From assembly GCF_019334345.1 (NCBI RefSeq), contig NZ_JAHWQX010000004.1, forward strand, positions 430,892 through 494,891: a stretch of 64,000 nucleotides of DNA, written 5' to 3'. The translations under genes were made by a program, and so were the position numbers. Source of the stretch: Neohoeflea coraliihabitans. GTDB taxonomy: Bacteria > Pseudomonadota > Alphaproteobacteria > Rhizobiales > Rhizobiaceae. Position 1 is the stretch's first letter. Each line of letters begins with the position of its first letter. Of this stretch, positions 34,231 through 42,247 are shown piece after piece. The notes below the pieces were generated by a model. It saw only the letters and a list, made by a program, of their open reading frames with translations. It was not told the origin of the DNA and did not search any database.

Positions 34231-34632
34231 TCAGGAGAGAGGTCGCGGAGGCGGAGGATCATGCGCCGTGTAATGCGGCAGTAAACGGTCGTTGCTGCCA
34301 CGCCAAAGCTGTTGCCCGGTGTGAGCGCCGAGTGTCTGTTCCGCCGGCGGCAGCAGGATCGGTGCGCCGCAATGCAATGATGCCGATTCTGCGTCATCGG
34401 CGGGCGATCCGGACATTGCATGATCATGCGCGTCACTTGCGCTGACGACCACATCGGCAGTGAACGCGCTGCCTGCCGCAGGGAGCGCAGACACGCTGTC
34501 GGCGGCGATGTGCTCATGCGGTGTGGCTGCCCCATGCGCATAGGTGCCGCCGGCGACGGCCAGCATCACGGCCGCGCTGAAATGCAGCATCACCGCGAGG
34601 GTGGGAAGCAATTGGCGCCGCCAGCCCGCCAT
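34231..34632 (-). CDS. Small secreted His-containing protein, unknown function (DUF2946-like?)
   Basis: About 133 residues. A hydrophobic N-terminal segment (about 8-30) ends in a possible cleavage site AHG-A. The rest is polar with scattered His (AHGAATPHEHI, DAHDHAM), a single Cys (LHCGAPILLP) and a proline-rich end. Length and context recall DUF2946-type proteins near copper genes, but I cannot confirm the family. ATG at 34632 overlaps the cytochrome stop region; a TTG one codon earlier is possible. Confidence 0.6.
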   Translation of the reverse strand: MAGWRRQLLPTLAVMLHFSAAVMLAVAGGTYAHGAATPHEHIAADSVSALPAAGSAFTADVVVSASDAHDHAMSGSPADDAESASLHCGAPILLPPAEQTLGAHTGQQLWRGSNDRLLPHYTAHDPPPPRPLS

Positions 34633-34635
34633 CAA

Positions 34636-35076
34636 TCAGAGAATTCCGTTCGCACGCTGCAGGCTCCGCACATACTCGATAATCAGATTGACCTCGTCTT
34701 CGCTGACCCCCTCGACCGGCGGCATGTTGCCGAACCGCCAGTGATGCGCCCGCACGCCGCTCTTGGCAGCAAGCTGGAAGGCCATGTCGCTGTGGTGATT
34801 GGGCTCATACACCTTGTGCACCAGGGGCGGCGCCACGCCGTCCTGTCCGGCGGCGTTCTTGCCGTGGCAGGCGGCACAATTGGCGTCGAACAACGCCCGC
34901 CCCGCTTCGGCCTGTTCGGAGAGTTCGGGAACCTTCACCTCCACCAGCGGTGCGCCGGATATGCCGGCTGTGGTCTGCACGGAATGCGGATCCTGCTCGG
35001 CCGGCTTGAGATACTCGTAGGCCAGAACGCCGATGCCGAGTGCAAAAAAACCGATGACGAAATATTTCGGATTCAC
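34636..35076 (-). CDS. Mono-haem cytochrome c, membrane-anchored
   Basis: A 146-residue protein with an N-terminal membrane anchor (about 4-20), a single CAACH site near residue 67-71 and a probable axial Met in FGNMPPVEG. Short class I cytochrome. It is the first gene of the minus-strand copper-type operon and has a CueR-like promoter 70-100 bp upstream. Confidence 0.92.
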   Translation of the reverse strand: MNPKYFVIGFFALGIGVLAYEYLKPAEQDPHSVQTTAGISGAPLVEVKVPELSEQAEAGRALFDANCAACHGKNAAGQDGVAPPLVHKVYEPNHHSDMAFQLAAKSGVRAHHWRFGNMPPVEGVSEDEVNLIIEYVRSLQRANGIL

Positions 35077-35143
35077 GTTCCAAACCCTTTTGCCGGCGCC
35101 CCGCCCTTATGGCCTGGCGCTGCTGTTTCCTACTGCCAAACAC

Positions 35144-35174
35144 GGCATAGACCTTCCGCCTGCTGGAAGGTCAA
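35144..35174 (-). promoter_or_regulatory. CueR-type promoter with MerR-family operator (leftward)
   Basis: The palindrome ACCTTCC-N7-GGAAGGT (35151-35171) sits between TTGACC (-35) and TATGCC (-10), read on the minus strand with a 19-bp spacer. A long 19-20 bp spacer spanned by such a dyad is the hallmark of CueR/MerR-controlled promoters. Confidence 0.8.
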
Positions 35175-35245
35175 GCGGCGGCTGGCAGCCTCACTTCAAC
35201 GTGACACCTATCTAGGCCGCGCCGGCCGGCTTGCAAATTTTTTGG

Positions 35246-35267
35246 AACCTTCCAGCGTTGGAAGGTT
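35246..35267 (+). promoter_or_regulatory. Second CueR-like operator (rightward, DUF305 gene)
   Basis: AACCTTCC-AGCGTT-GGAAGGTT is a 22-bp dyad with perfect 8-bp arms. GGAACC and TTACAT, 19 bp apart, are plausible but weak -35/-10 boxes. It lies 38 bp before the DUF305 start codon. Confidence 0.72.
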
Positions 35268-35305
35268 GTTACATTCCGGTAGACGAAACTTCGGAGGCCA
35301 TTTCC

Positions 35306-36178
35306 ATGTCATATTGGCGATTTGCCGCCATGATCGCGACGTCCACCGTGGTCATGTTCGGCCTGATGTATATCAACACCTATCTGATCACCCATGTCTT
35401 CTTCAGTGAGACCCGCACCTACATGGCGATCCTGATGGGCGCCGTCATGGCGATCATCATGCTCAGCTTCATGCTGTCGATGTATTCCAACAAGAAGATC
35501 AACGCGGCGATTTTCATCGGCTCGCTGCTCGTTTTCGCCATAGCCCTCTGGCTGGTGCGCAGTCAGGTCACGGTCGCCGACACCAGCTATATGCGCGCCA
35601 TGATCCCGCATCACTCGATCGCCATCATGACCTCGACGCGCGCCAATATCGAGGACAGCCGCGTGCGCAAGCTCGCCGACGAGATCATTTACGCCCAGGA
35701 CAAGGAGATCGCCGAGATGCGCTATCTGATCGCCGAGATCGAGGCGAACGGGCCGCGCCAGGAGAGCGAGCCGGAGCCGCCGGCCGAGGTCATGAGCCTG
35801 CAACAGGCGCTGTCGACGCCCAAAACTGCGACGATGGACGCCGGGTTCATGCGGGCCGAGGACATCACGCAGGTCTTCCCCGAAGGCGCCGCCTGCGCCT
35901 TCCGCTACACCACGGACAGCCCGCCGGTGCTGGCGGTCGGCGAAACCGGCGAAGGTCTTGCTGCCCTTGTGAAGCTCGACGGCGATCTCGTCCGCCTCTC
36001 GCAAGGGGAAAGTGCCGAGGCGCGCGTCTGGTCCGCCCCTGGGATCGAGGCCCGGCTCAGCGCCGTTGAGGAGGATGATGCGCTCGGTGAGGACGACGAC
36101 GAGGAAGCCGAACTTGTGCTGCGACTCGAACAGGGCCTGGAAGCGGGCTATCGCGGCTTTTACGGCTGCAGCACCTGA
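35306..36178 (+). CDS. DUF305-domain membrane protein, copper-cluster member
   Basis: A 290-residue protein with three hydrophobic helices (about 6-25, 35-55, 62-82). A DUF305/ferritin-like region contains YMRAMIPHHSIAIMTS (the conserved HH) and an EIIYAQDKEIAEMRYLI helix. The C-terminal 90 residues are acidic and have no family I recognise. DUF305 proteins are linked to periplasmic metal handling, and the HH motif is a likely metal site. The ATG at 35306 has RBS CGGAGG; it is driven from the CueR-like site. Confidence 0.88.
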   Translation: MSYWRFAAMIATSTVVMFGLMYINTYLITHVFFSETRTYMAILMGAVMAIIMLSFMLSMYSNKKINAAIFIGSLLVFAIALWLVRSQVTVADTSYMRAMIPHHSIAIMTSTRANIEDSRVRKLADEIIYAQDKEIAEMRYLIAEIEANGPRQESEPEPPAEVMSLQQALSTPKTATMDAGFMRAEDITQVFPEGAACAFRYTTDSPPVLAVGETGEGLAALVKLDGDLVRLSQGESAEARVWSAPGIEARLSAVEEDDALGEDDDEEAELVLRLEQGLEAGYRGFYGCST

Positions 36179-36278
36179 AACGGCTGACCGGAAGAAAGGT
36201 CGTGGGGCAGGGTGATCACATCCTGCCCTAAAGGCACAGCCGGATGATCTTCAACCCTGGCATTGAAGGGACAACGAC

Positions 36279-37019
36279 ATGGCAAAGACAGCGCAGCTTT
36301 ATCGCATGGTCATGGACGACCATGTCTGCCCCTACGGACTGAAGTCCAAACACCTGCTCGAAAAGGAAGGCTACACGGTCGAGGACCATCATCTGACCTC
36401 GCGCGCGGAGACCGATGCCTTTCGCGCCGAGCACGACGTCAAGACAACACCGCAGACCTTCATCGATGGCAAGCGCATCGGCGGTCACGACGACCTTCTC
36501 GCGCATTTCGGCCGCCAGGTGAAGGATCCGGAAGCAACCACCTATCGCCCGGTGATCGCCATATTTGCCGTTGCGGCGCTGATGGCCCTGGCCCTGGGAC
36601 TGGGCCTCCTCGGAACGGTCCTCCACATCCGGGTTCTCGAATGGTTCATCGCCATTTCCATGTGTTTTCTCGCCGTCCAGAAGCTTCAGGATGTCGAGAG
36701 CTTTTCGACCATGTTCCTCAATTATGACCTCCTGGCGCAGCGCTGGGTGCCCTATGGCCGCATCTATCCCTTCGGCGAGGCGCTGGCCGGTATCTTGATG
36801 GTCGGCGGCATTCTCAGCTTCATCTCCGTCCCGGTGGCCCTGTTCATCGGCACGATCGGCGCGGTGTCCGTGTTCAAGGCGGTCTATATCGACAGGCGCG
36901 AGCTCAAATGCGCCTGCGTCGGCGGCGCCTCGAATGTGCCGCTCGGCTTCGTCTCGCTGACCGAGAATCTGATGATGATCGCCATGGGGCTGTGGATGGG
37001 CGCGCGCTGGCTGGTCTAG
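36279..37019 (+). CDS. Glutaredoxin-MauE fusion membrane protein
   Basis: A 246-residue protein. The N-terminal glutaredoxin domain (1-80) has CPYG (17-20) and the TTPQTFIDGKRIGGHDDL motif that binds glutathione in monothiol-type Grx. Then come four hydrophobic helices (about 90-115, 120-138, 160-190, 225-245) of the MauE/DoxX-like type, with the CACVGG pair near 210. MauE-like proteins are implicated in disulfide or redox transfer across the membrane. Placed 100 bp after the DUF305 gene; may serve cytochrome or copper-protein maturation. Confidence 0.87.
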   Translation: MAKTAQLYRMVMDDHVCPYGLKSKHLLEKEGYTVEDHHLTSRAETDAFRAEHDVKTTPQTFIDGKRIGGHDDLLAHFGRQVKDPEATTYRPVIAIFAVAALMALALGLGLLGTVLHIRVLEWFIAISMCFLAVQKLQDVESFSTMFLNYDLLAQRWVPYGRIYPFGEALAGILMVGGILSFISVPVALFIGTIGAVSVFKAVYIDRRELKCACVGGASNVPLGFVSLTENLMMIAMGLWMGARWLV

Positions 37020-37094
37020 CGTCGAAGGGAAGTAAAGCCGGCGCGAGATGCGTTTGAAGCCGACACAGAGACGAGTGCGCCCGAGCGGAAAAAC

Positions 37095-37170
37095 TGGTGC
37101 CCCCGGAGAGACTCGAACTCCCGACCCCCTGATTACAAATCAGATGCTCTACCAACTGAGCTACAAGGGC
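37095..37170 (-). tRNA. tRNA-Thr (anticodon UGU)
   Basis: A 76-nt cloverleaf on the minus strand with encoded CCA. Acceptor GCCCTTG/CGGGGGC pairs with two G-T wobbles; D-arm GCTC..GAGC; anticodon stem TCTGA/TCAGG with loop TTTGTAA; T-arm GGGAG-TTCGAGT-CTCTC. Confidence 0.97.
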
Positions 37171-37257
37171 ACAGCGACGGAACTAGCATATTTTGTCCCA
37201 CAGGCAAGGGGGAAATGCCGCGCCCGGGCGATCCGCCAGTCAGCCAGCCAGTGAACG

Positions 37258-37281
37258 GGCCAATCAGCAGGCCAATCAGCA
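37258..37281. repeat. Short tandem repeat near the rlmB 3' end
   Basis: Two exact 12-bp copies of GGCCAATCAGCA, inside a longer degenerate run (about 37235-37308) of CAGT/CAGC/CAAG tetramers between the tRNA-Thr and rlmB genes. Confidence 0.75.
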
Positions 37282-37303
37282 AGCAAGTCAGTCAGCGAAA
37301 AAG

Positions 37304-38248
37304 TCAGCCGGCGGACTGGGTCCGCAGATGCGCCCGCGCCGCATACAGGGCGATGGCCGTGGCGTTCGACACATTCAGCGATTTGATCGCCCCCGGCATG
37401 TCGAGCCGCGCCAGATCCGAGACCGTGGCGCGCGTCTTTTGCCGCAGCCCCTTGCCTTCGGCGCCGACGATCAGCGCGATCTTGCCGCCCGAGAAACTGG
37501 CTTCAAGCGGGGCGTCACCCTCCGAATCCAGCCCGATAGTCTGATAGCCCTGGGCCGCCACCGTGGTGATTGCCTCGGCAAGGTTGCGCGTCACGATGAT
37601 ATCGATCAGTTCCAGCGCGCCGGAGGCGCTTTTGGCCAGCACGCCCGATTCCTGCGGACTGTGGCGCTGCGTGGTAATCACCGCGCCCGCATCAAAGGCC
37701 ACGGCAGAGCGCAGCACGGCGCCGACATTATGCGGATCGGTCACCTGATCGAGGATGACGATCAGCGGCGTGTCGCCAAGCGCCGACAGGGGCCGCGGCT
37801 CAAGCGGCCGCGCCTCGATGAGCACGCCCTGATGCACCGCATCGTCACCGAGCATCTTGTCGAGTTCGCCCGGGTGCACGACATCACAGGCAAAGGGCAG
37901 GGCGGCCGGATCATCGATCTCAAGGCGGCGCAGGGCGTTCTGCGACACCCACATGCGCTCGATGCGCCGCCTTTCATTGCTGAGCGCCGCGCGCACGGTG
38001 TGCAGCCCGTACAGATGCACGCTGTCGGCGGGCGCCTTTGCGCCATAGAGGCTGCCCTTGCGCGCCGGACGTGTGGAATCGCGGCCACCCCGGCCCGGTG
38101 TCAGCGGCGGCAGGCCTTCCTTCTGCCGCTTGGCATCGCGAAAGGCGCGGCGCTTTTGCGCATAGTCACTGTCGCGATCGGCCTTCGGGTCGTCGCCGGC
38201 CTTTCGGCCGGAACCGGCGCGTTTGTCGGGATCGAAAGACGAGGGCAT
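37304..38248 (-). CDS. rlmB: 23S rRNA (guanosine-2'-O-)-methyltransferase RlmB (SpoU/TrmH family)
   Basis: A 314-residue protein. A basic, low-complexity N-terminus (about 1-70) precedes the RNA-binding substrate domain (HLYGLHTVRAALSN near 80) and the SPOUT methyltransferase knot. SpoU motifs are ILDQVTDPHNVGAVLRSA (motif 1, about 168-185), IVGAEGKGL (motif 2, near 264) and SLNVSNATAIALY (motif 3, near 291). It methylates G2251 of 23S rRNA in E. coli. It lies between tRNA-Thr and tRNA-Tyr, a housekeeping neighbourhood. TrmH-family relatives with other targets cannot be excluded. Confidence 0.88.
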   Translation of the reverse strand: MPSSFDPDKRAGSGRKAGDDPKADRDSDYAQKRRAFRDAKRQKEGLPPLTPGRGGRDSTRPARKGSLYGAKAPADSVHLYGLHTVRAALSNERRRIERMWVSQNALRRLEIDDPAALPFACDVVHPGELDKMLGDDAVHQGVLIEARPLEPRPLSALGDTPLIVILDQVTDPHNVGAVLRSAVAFDAGAVITTQRHSPQESGVLAKSASGALELIDIIVTRNLAEAITTVAAQGYQTIGLDSEGDAPLEASFSGGKIALIVGAEGKGLRQKTRATVSDLARLDMPGAIKSLNVSNATAIALYAARAHLRTQSAG

Positions 38249-38585
38249 GGCAAATCCACTTCCAAGGTGAGGGGGCAGCCGGCGGCTGACGGCAGCGGCG
38301 TCGGTGCCCCGCGCCGGCCGCTTTCGCCGCGCTTATACGCCATTGAGCCGCCAGCGCAATCGCTGCCGCCGGTGTCCTCGGCCACGCATTCTGCCTCGAG
38401 CGCGGCGTTCGCCTGCGGCAAGATCTGCGAATTCGCGCCGACGTCCTGATTTTGCTTGGCAAAAGCCGCACAACCGTGTTGACAGCGCCAGCCGCGGACG
38501 GCATAACCGCGACCGCAGAACGGCCTGCGCTTTGCCTGCCGTTCGACTGCCCATGCGTGATGCGCATGATCCACGGTGGTTTTCC
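38249..38585. other. Intergenic region before the tRNA-Tyr/tRNA-Gly pair
   Basis: 337 bp without a convincing gene. Short frames exist on both strands but none has an RBS or a family resemblance. The only signal I see is a promoter-like pair at 38479-38508. Confidence 0.6.
38479..38508 (+). promoter_or_regulatory. Promoter candidate for tRNA-Tyr/tRNA-Gly
   Basis: TTGACA (38479-38484), an 18-bp spacer and ATAACC (38503-38508), about 77 bp before the tRNA-Tyr gene and on the same strand. Confidence 0.4.
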
Positions 38586-38670
38586 GGAGGGATGCGTGAG
38601 TGGTTAAAACGGACGGACTGTAAATCCGTTGCCTATGGCTACGTTGGTTCGAATCCAACTCCCTCCACCA
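38586..38670 (+). tRNA. tRNA-Tyr (anticodon GUA)
   Basis: An 85-nt class II tRNA: acceptor GGAGGGA/TCCCTCC, anticodon loop ACTGTAAAT with GTA (38620-38622), long variable arm (TGCCTATGGCTACG region), T-arm TTGGTTCGAATCCAA and encoded CCA. Confidence 0.97.
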
Positions 38671-38684
38671 TCGCCGTTGGGCTT

Positions 38685-38758
38685 GCGGGTATAGCTCAAT
38701 GGTAGAGCAGCAGCCTTCCAAGCTGAATATGCGGGTTCGATTCCCGCTACCCGCTCCA
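38685..38758 (+). tRNA. tRNA-Gly (anticodon UCC)
   Basis: A 74-nt tRNA: acceptor GCGGGTA/TACCCGC, D-arm GCTC..GAGC, anticodon loop CTTCCAA with TCC, T-arm CGGGTTCGATTCCCG, encoded CCA. It lies 14 bp after tRNA-Tyr, so probably co-transcribed. Confidence 0.97.
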
Positions 38759-38824
38759 ACACTTTCAAGCCATGGCTGAGCACAAAACCGCCGCGCCGGT
38801 CCTGCACCACCAATCGACCTCGAC

Positions 38825-39652
38825 CTAGTACAGCTGCGGCCGCCTGTCCGAGCGATAGGTCGCAATGGCGCGCCATCGTTCAAGCTCGTCGCTGTCATAG
38901 TCGAGATCCGCTGCCGCAAAGCCCTGGGCTTCGCCGACCGAGGCAAGCACCTTTCCGGAGGGGGCGACGACGCAGGAATGGCCGAGGGATTGAAAACCCT
39001 GTTCCGGACCGATGCCGTTTGCCATCGCCAGCCACACGCCGTTTTCCAGGGCCCGGGTGCGCGCCAGAGAGGTCACCGTGCCGCCGCTCCAGTCCCAGAC
39101 CTGACGCTGGAAATCATCGCCGATCCAATTGGTGCTGTTGATCACCAGATCGGCGCCGAGGTCGGCGAGCTTGCGGATGAATTCGGGGAAAATGAGATCA
39201 TAACAAATGCTCAGGCCAATGCGGCCGATGCCGGTTTCCACGACCACGGCTTCCTCTCCCTGAGCGTACCACTGGCGCTCGGAGGAAAAGAGATGGCACT
39301 TCTTGTAGGTCGCCAGATGCGTTCCATCCGGGGCAAACAGCAACTGGGCGTCATAAAACCTGGCCCCGTCGCGAATGGCCATGCCGACGGCGACATGGAT
39401 CGCGTTCGCCCTGGCAAACTCCGCTATTTGGGTCGCGGAAGGGCCATCATCGGTCTCCGCCAGCCGGTCGAGGGCGTCTGCGATGAAGTAGCCGGTTGTC
39501 GCCGTTTCGTGCAGGACAACCAGATCGGCCCCGTCGGACGATGCCTGGCTTATCAGGGACCCGATTGTCTCGAGATTCCTGGCGACATCGCTGCCTGCGC
39601 AATGGAACTGCGCGACGGCCACGCGTGGGCTTCTGGAGGGAGTTGCAATCAT
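38825..39652 (-). CDS. Carbon-nitrogen hydrolase (nitrilase superfamily)
   Basis: A 275-residue protein with the full nitrilase triad: Glu49 (VVLHETATTGY), Lys118 (TYKKCHLF) and Cys150 (SICYDLIFPE). Superfamily members hydrolyse amides, carbamoyl groups or nitriles. The branch is unclear; aliphatic amidase or N-carbamoyl amidohydrolase are both possible. Its start overlaps the stop of the ABC ATPase gene (39649-39652), so it is the last gene of the sugar-type ABC operon and may act on the imported compound. Confidence 0.9.
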   Translation of the reverse strand: MIATPSRSPRVAVAQFHCAGSDVARNLETIGSLISQASSDGADLVVLHETATTGYFIADALDRLAETDDGPSATQIAEFARANAIHVAVGMAIRDGARFYDAQLLFAPDGTHLATYKKCHLFSSERQWYAQGEEAVVVETGIGRIGLSICYDLIFPEFIRKLADLGADLVINSTNWIGDDFQRQVWDWSGGTVTSLARTRALENGVWLAMANGIGPEQGFQSLGHSCVVAPSGKVLASVGEAQGFAAADLDYDSDELERWRAIATYRSDRRPQLY

Positions 39653-41145
39653 GAGGTCTCCTTTGCCGGCGCTGCGCCGGAAGCTGCCATGAGGATATCT
39701 TTTTCACTGGTCTGCCGGGCCGGCATCTCCGCGACAAAGCGCCGGTCGCGCATCGTCAGGATCCGATGGCTGAGGCTCAGCAATTCTTCGATTTCCGATG
39801 AGATGACCAGCACAGCCGTGCCTTGCGCTGCCAGGCCGCGCAGGATGTCGTGAATTTCCGCCTTGCCTCCGACATCGACACCACGCGTCGGCTCGTCGCA
39901 GATCAGCAGTTTGGGATGGGTCAACAGGGCCCGTGCCATGACGACCTTCTGCTGATTGCCGCCTGAAAGTTTGCTGATCGGAAGCGAGAGGCTGGCGGCC
40001 ACCAGATGCAGGCGTTCCAGCATGCTTGCGGCTCGGTCCCGTTCGGCGCGCCGGTTGCGTATTCCGCCTTGCGCAAGGTCGGGCAGGGCGGCCGCAGTCG
40101 CATTGGCAACGAGGTCGAGGCCGGAAAATATCCCGTCGCGCTTGCGGTCCTCGGTAAGATAGACCACGCCCTCGCGCATGGCTTGGCGCGGCGATTTGAG
40201 CGAAAGCGTTTTCCCGTCCCGCTCGATACGCACCGCGCCGTTCCGCCCTGATAATCCGGCGAGAGATCGTGCGAAACCGGTCCGCCCCGCGCCGACCAGC
40301 CCGGCGATCCCGACAATCTCGCCACATCGGATCCGGATGGTCTGGGGATCGCCGGAGCTCTTGTATTCAATCGTGTAGCTTTCGGCGTTTTCCTGTACTG
40401 GCGCTGGTTGCTTGGGCAGGGCGCGCTCCCTGCCGGTCATCCGGTTGACGATCTCGCTGATCGATGACCCTGCCGCTGCCAGGGTCTCGATCTTTCTGCC
40501 GTCCCGGAACACGGTGATGCGATCGGCGATGTTGAGGATTTCCTCAAGCCGGTGCGACACAAACAGGATCAGCAGATTGTCGTCGCGAAGGCGCCGCATG
40601 ATCGAGAACAGGTTCTCCTGTTCCCTCAGCGATAGGACCGCGGTGGGCTCATCGAGAATGAGGACGCGCGAGGCGTAGGTCAGGGCGCGCGCGATTTCCA
40701 CCATCTGCTGCTGGGCAACGCTCAGGCTTTCCACTTCGGCGGCGGGATCAAGTTCAATCTTGTATTTCGACAACAGGGCCCGCGTGTCGGCCATGAGCCG
40801 GGCCGGATCGATCAAGCCGAAACGGTTGCGTGGCTCTCTGCCCAGGAAGACATTGCGCGCCACCGACAATTGCGGAACCAGGCTGAACTCCTGGTACACC
40901 GTTGCGATACCCATGGACTGCGCAGCCTGCGGATTGGCGAAACGCACATTCTTTCCATCGAGCGAGATCGAACCGCTGCTCGGGGATACGGTGCCGGAAA
41001 TGAGGTTCATCAGGGTTGATTTGCCGGCGCCGTTGGCGCCGACAATGGCATGGATTTCTCCCGCAGTCGCACTTAAGGAGACATCGGAAAGCGCCGCGAC
41101 GCCCGAATACCTTTTTGACAGGTTGCTGACCTCAAGTACGGGCAC
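39649..41145 (-). CDS. Sugar-type ABC transporter ATPase (RbsA/MglA-like, two cassettes)
   Basis: A 498-residue protein with two ATP-binding cassettes. The first has Walker A GANGAGKST near 37, a diverged signature LSVAQQQMVEIARAL and a Walker B VLILDEPTAVLS. The second has a degenerate Walker A (VGAGRTG), an intact signature LSGGNQQKVVMARAL and LLICDEPTRGVDVGGK. This is the standard RbsA layout. GTG at 41145 (GGGAAG upstream) follows the binding-protein stop by 14 bp; an extension to 41202 would run into that gene. Overlaps the amidohydrolase gene downstream. Confidence 0.93.
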   Translation of the reverse strand: MPVLEVSNLSKRYSGVAALSDVSLSATAGEIHAIVGANGAGKSTLMNLISGTVSPSSGSISLDGKNVRFANPQAAQSMGIATVYQEFSLVPQLSVARNVFLGREPRNRFGLIDPARLMADTRALLSKYKIELDPAAEVESLSVAQQQMVEIARALTYASRVLILDEPTAVLSLREQENLFSIMRRLRDDNLLILFVSHRLEEILNIADRITVFRDGRKIETLAAAGSSISEIVNRMTGRERALPKQPAPVQENAESYTIEYKSSGDPQTIRIRCGEIVGIAGLVGAGRTGFARSLAGLSGRNGAVRIERDGKTLSLKSPRQAMREGVVYLTEDRKRDGIFSGLDLVANATAAALPDLAQGGIRNRRAERDRAASMLERLHLVAASLSLPISKLSGGNQQKVVMARALLTHPKLLICDEPTRGVDVGGKAEIHDILRGLAAQGTAVLVISSEIEELLSLSHRILTMRDRRFVAEMPARQTSEKDILMAASGAAPAKETS

Positions 41146-41159
41146 GGCGGCGTCTTCCC

Positions 41160-42221
41160 TTACTGCTGCGGCAGGAACTCTTCGGGCAGCGAACTGGCCC
41201 ACCAGTCGTCGGGGGCCTGCGGGCTGACCAGCGCTTCGATGTCAGACGGTGCAATATATTCCGACTCAACGGCTGTGCCCCTCGGAACGGACGTGCCGTC
41301 GAGGATGTCGAGGCCGACCTGCAAGGCGACCTGTCCGGCGCGCGTCGGGAAGGTGACGGCGCCACCCTGCTGATGTTCCGCGACCCATTTCAGCCAGCCA
41401 TTATATTCGTCACCGGGCGAAAAGGTGACTTCGCTCAAACGTCCGGCTTCGTCGAATGCCTCGACCATGCCGAGCGACATCTGTCCCGCCGGTGAATAGA
41501 CGCCGGTGATGGTGGGAAAGCGTTGCAGAAGATTCTCGGTGATCTGCTTGGCCTTGCCGCGGTTCCAGTCACCGTACTCGACGCTCAGCAGTTCGACATC
41601 GGGATAATCCTCAAGCACGGCCTCCAGGGCTTCGAGTTGTTCTACCGCCGCGGTCGTGCCGGCAATCGGCAGCATGGCGACGATCTTGCCCTTGCCATCG
41701 ATGTCCTTCATCAACTGCCGCGCGACCATTTCGCCCAGCTTGTACTGGCTGATATAGGCATTGGCGACCGTACCCTCCGAATCCGTGAATCCGCCGCCGG
41801 CTTGCACCGTCGGAATTCCCGCATCGACGGCGCGCTTGAGCACATCCTCGACTGACGCATCATCGACCGGCCAGTAAATCAGAAGGTCGATATCCTGGCG
41901 CATCAGGTCCTCGATGTCCGAGACCTGCTTGGCCGGATTGAAGCCCGCATCGGTTACCACGACATTCTCGATCTCGGAGTGCTTTGAAGCCTCCCAGTGA
42001 ATGTGCTGCAGAGCGAACACCACCCATGAATTGGCCAGGTAGCCGGCTGAGACCCCAACCTTCAACGGCCCGTCTTTTTTGAACTGGGCCGTGTCGACCA
42101 TTTCGGCGGCTTTCGCCGTGCGGGCGGCATCGCTCGCCTGGTCGGCAAGCGCCGGTCCGGTCAGGAGTGCCGCGGTGGAGACACCGGCAAGCGTGAGAAG
42201 AAATCGTCTTGTAAGGCTCAT
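41160..42221 (-). CDS. Sugar-type ABC transporter substrate-binding protein (periplasmic-binding-protein 1/4 family)
   Basis: A 353-residue secreted protein. The signal peptide (1-27) begins MSLTRRFLLTLAGVS, cleavage likely after ALA. The two-lobed domain has LKVGVSAGYLANSWVVFALQ near 48, DIDLLIYWPVDDASVEDVLK near 108 and AGIPTVQAGGGF near 132. Ribose-type binding proteins share this layout. ATG at 42221 with RBS AGAGGG. It lies between permease and ATPase genes; its ligand is unknown, though the adjacent SDR and DHDPS-like genes hint at a sugar acid. Confidence 0.92.
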   Translation of the reverse strand: MSLTRRFLLTLAGVSTAALLTGPALADQASDAARTAKAAEMVDTAQFKKDGPLKVGVSAGYLANSWVVFALQHIHWEASKHSEIENVVVTDAGFNPAKQVSDIEDLMRQDIDLLIYWPVDDASVEDVLKRAVDAGIPTVQAGGGFTDSEGTVANAYISQYKLGEMVARQLMKDIDGKGKIVAMLPIAGTTAAVEQLEALEAVLEDYPDVELLSVEYGDWNRGKAKQITENLLQRFPTITGVYSPAGQMSLGMVEAFDEAGRLSEVTFSPGDEYNGWLKWVAEHQQGGAVTFPTRAGQVALQVGLDILDGTSVPRGTAVESEYIAPSDIEALVSPQAPDDWWASSLPEEFLPQQ

Positions 42222-42247
42222 TTTGTTTCCCTCTTTGCGTTTTGTTG

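Noticed and set aside
37235..37308. CRISPR-like array
   Set aside because: Repeat units are 4-12 bp with no regular spacers, and no cas genes are present.
38685..38758. tRNA-Gly as an integration site of a mobile island
   Set aside because: No integrase gene and no repeated tRNA 3' end were found between here and tuf, so only an insertion of unknown mechanism is proposed.
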